A stretch of 64,000 nt of DNA from Moringa oleifera (taxonomy: Eukaryota; Streptophyta; Magnoliopsida; Brassicales; Moringaceae). The DNA is taken from positions 10,369,501-10,433,500 of the forward strand of contig JAJFZO010000034.1 of NCBI GenBank assembly GCA_021397835.1, written 5' to 3'. The notes under the pieces are model-generated. The model was not told the DNA's origin. It saw only the letters and a program-made list of their open reading frames with translations, and ran no database searches. Every line of letters begins with the position of its first letter. Position 1 is the first letter of the stretch. The translations under genes and the position numbers were made by a program. Below, in pieces: positions 63,106 through 64,000 of this stretch.

Positions 63106-63607
63106 TAAGAACTTAACTATTTATAATGCATTTATGTAGTGTTTTCCTAATATTTAGAGCTTCGTCAATGCTTTTTTTTTTTCTTTATTCCAGAATTAGA
63201 TGGTGACAGACAAGAGGAAGCATTAAGGGAAAAAATAATTCTATTTGTGTGGTTTAGGGCAACTTTGACACTACTTTGTATTGTGCAAATGACTCTCACT
63301 TCCAAACTCTAATTGACATCATTTTACTTGTATCATCTAAATGTTCAATTGATTTCCTTTTGAGAGAGCTTAATTTAGGCCATTTTGATTTCTTATTTTC
63401 ATTCTATGCATTTTTCCATATTACAAGTTACTTTAGAATAAGCTTGCATGAAACTTTACGAAACTTTGTGCTCTTCCTTTAACCTTGTTTTTCCTTCTTC
63501 TTTTGTGAACAACAAATGATAATTGAGGCATCCATAGTAATTCATACTCAATTCCTACTATTCTTCATGTCCTTTAGTACTACAAGAAAACAGTGAAATT
63601 CTTAAGG

Positions 63608-63642
63608 AAAATTCCCACAGAAACAAAAACTGTGGGAATTTT
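63608..63642. repeat. Subterminal hairpin
   Basis: Arms AAAATTCCCACAG (63,608-63,620) and CTGTGGGAATTTT (63,630-63,642) are perfect inverse complements around a 9-base A-rich loop. Confidence 0.85.
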
Positions 63643-63731
63643 TGAAATCTATTACTGGAATTGATACGGAGAAGTTATGTAATGAGAAATCATTATTTCA
63701 ACGAAAATTCCATCAAATTTTCTAACATATT

Positions 63732-63771
63732 ATTTCTTACGAATATTATGATAATAAAATCCGTAAGAAAT
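63732..63771. repeat. Subterminal hairpin
   Basis: Arms ATTTCTTACG (63,732-63,741) and CGTAAGAAAT (63,762-63,771) pair perfectly; the loop is AT-only apart from a few bases. Confidence 0.8.
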
Positions 63772-64000
63772 TTGATAAAAAATATTCATTTATATTTTTG
63801 TTTTTAATGTTAAAGAATTTCCAACGAAAAGCTACCGTGGTAACTTTTATATAATTTTATTAATTATTAAAAAAATATTTAATTTAATTACTATGAATAT
63901 TACCGTGATAATTCTTTTAACTATATATTTAAATTTTTAAATTAAATAAATAAAATTTATAATACAATTCTCACGGTATATTTTCATAGGAATTAATTGT

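Larger units (their letters stand above)
46690..63577 (+). repeat. Telomere-like composite array of copies B and C (about 14 units)
   Basis: Same unit type as in copy A. The gaacatgaaaacttgc landmark lies near 46,749, 48,312, 50,570, 51,341, 52,937, 53,863, 55,651, 57,902, 59,412, 60,147, 60,695 and 62,227. Unit order 8,977-10,421-11,221 of copy A recurs as 57,902-59,412-60,147, and 54,110-57,135 recurs as 60,715-63,575. The block therefore grew by repeated unequal exchange. It ends where a transposon enters at 63,578. All open frames in it are repeat-derived. Confidence 0.9.
63578..64000. mobile_element. Terminus of a CACTA-like DNA transposon (TACTACAAG end), runs off the window
   Basis: Array sequence stops at ccttta g (63,577), where copies elsewhere continue into ccattagatccct. 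New sequence starts TACTACAAGAAAACAGTG, close to the CACTACAAGAAAA ends of plant CACTA elements. Two perfect hairpins follow within 200 bp, and a CACGGTA word lies near the window end. No coding sequence is visible. The other end and any target duplication lie outside the window. Confidence 0.6.

Noticed and set aside
1..64000. tRNA, rRNA or organellar sequence
   Set aside because: I saw no tRNA cloverleaf signatures, rRNA blocks or plastid/mitochondrial gene stretches, though short ones could be missed without a search.

Overview
The window looks like a gene-poor, repeat-rich stretch of a flowering-plant nuclear chromosome, probably a eudicot. It is very AT-rich and has plant-type GT/AG introns and plant transposons. 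I see no complete, intact host gene. Everything recognisably coding is a remnant: En/Spm (CACTA) transposase genes with stops and frameshifts, Ulp1-type protease exons, a Ty3/gypsy gag remnant, two copies of a DUF7745-like pseudogene, and two copies of one exon resembling rubber elongation factor / small rubber particle protein (REF/SRPP).

Layout. Copy A covers 1-36,484 and copy B begins at 39,799; they are paralogous segments in the same orientation. Each starts with the REF/SRPP-like exon, followed by a 43-bp tandem repeat, a DUF7745 pseudogene, and then a long array of degenerate units of about 0.7-2.4 kb. Each array unit carries one cluster of corrupted plant-telomere-like repeats (CCCTAAA-like on the + strand, mixed with CCTTGAA, CCTTAGA and similar variants). 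The array occupies 6,331-12,405 and 28,717-36,484 in A, and 46,690-63,577 in B. The right part of B contains further duplications: a third copy (C) of some units at about 57,130-60,640, and a second copy of 54,110-57,135 at about 60,715-63,575. Between A and B lie a gypsy gag remnant (36,485-37,260, minus strand) and about 2.5 kb with no recognisable gene.

The array of copy A is interrupted at 12,406-28,716 by about 16 kb of transposon DNA that copy B lacks; B at about 52,722-52,754 is the nearly empty site. Inside this insertion is an outer CACTA element (13,654-27,013) with CACTA-type ends and a perfect 3-bp TGT target duplication. Into its 3' part a second CACTA element (17,636-26,861) has inserted in opposite orientation. 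The inner element still shows the layout of an autonomous element: a TNPD/Transposase_21 gene (minus, 25,029 to about 22,060), then a Transposase_24-plus-Ulp1 gene (minus, about 21,760 to 18,779), with long hairpin-rich subterminal repeats at both ends. Both genes carry premature stops or frameshifts, so neither would give a full-length product. The outer element keeps only the last two exons of its Ulp1-like gene. Another insertion with a CACTA-like (TACTACAAG) end begins at 63,578 and runs off the window.

I found no clearly new biological system. The most interesting material is the nested CACTA pair with its paralogous empty site, and the telomere-like composite array, which has strong strand asymmetry and records many unequal exchanges. 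Domain names are from my own reading of translated sequence; no database search was run.
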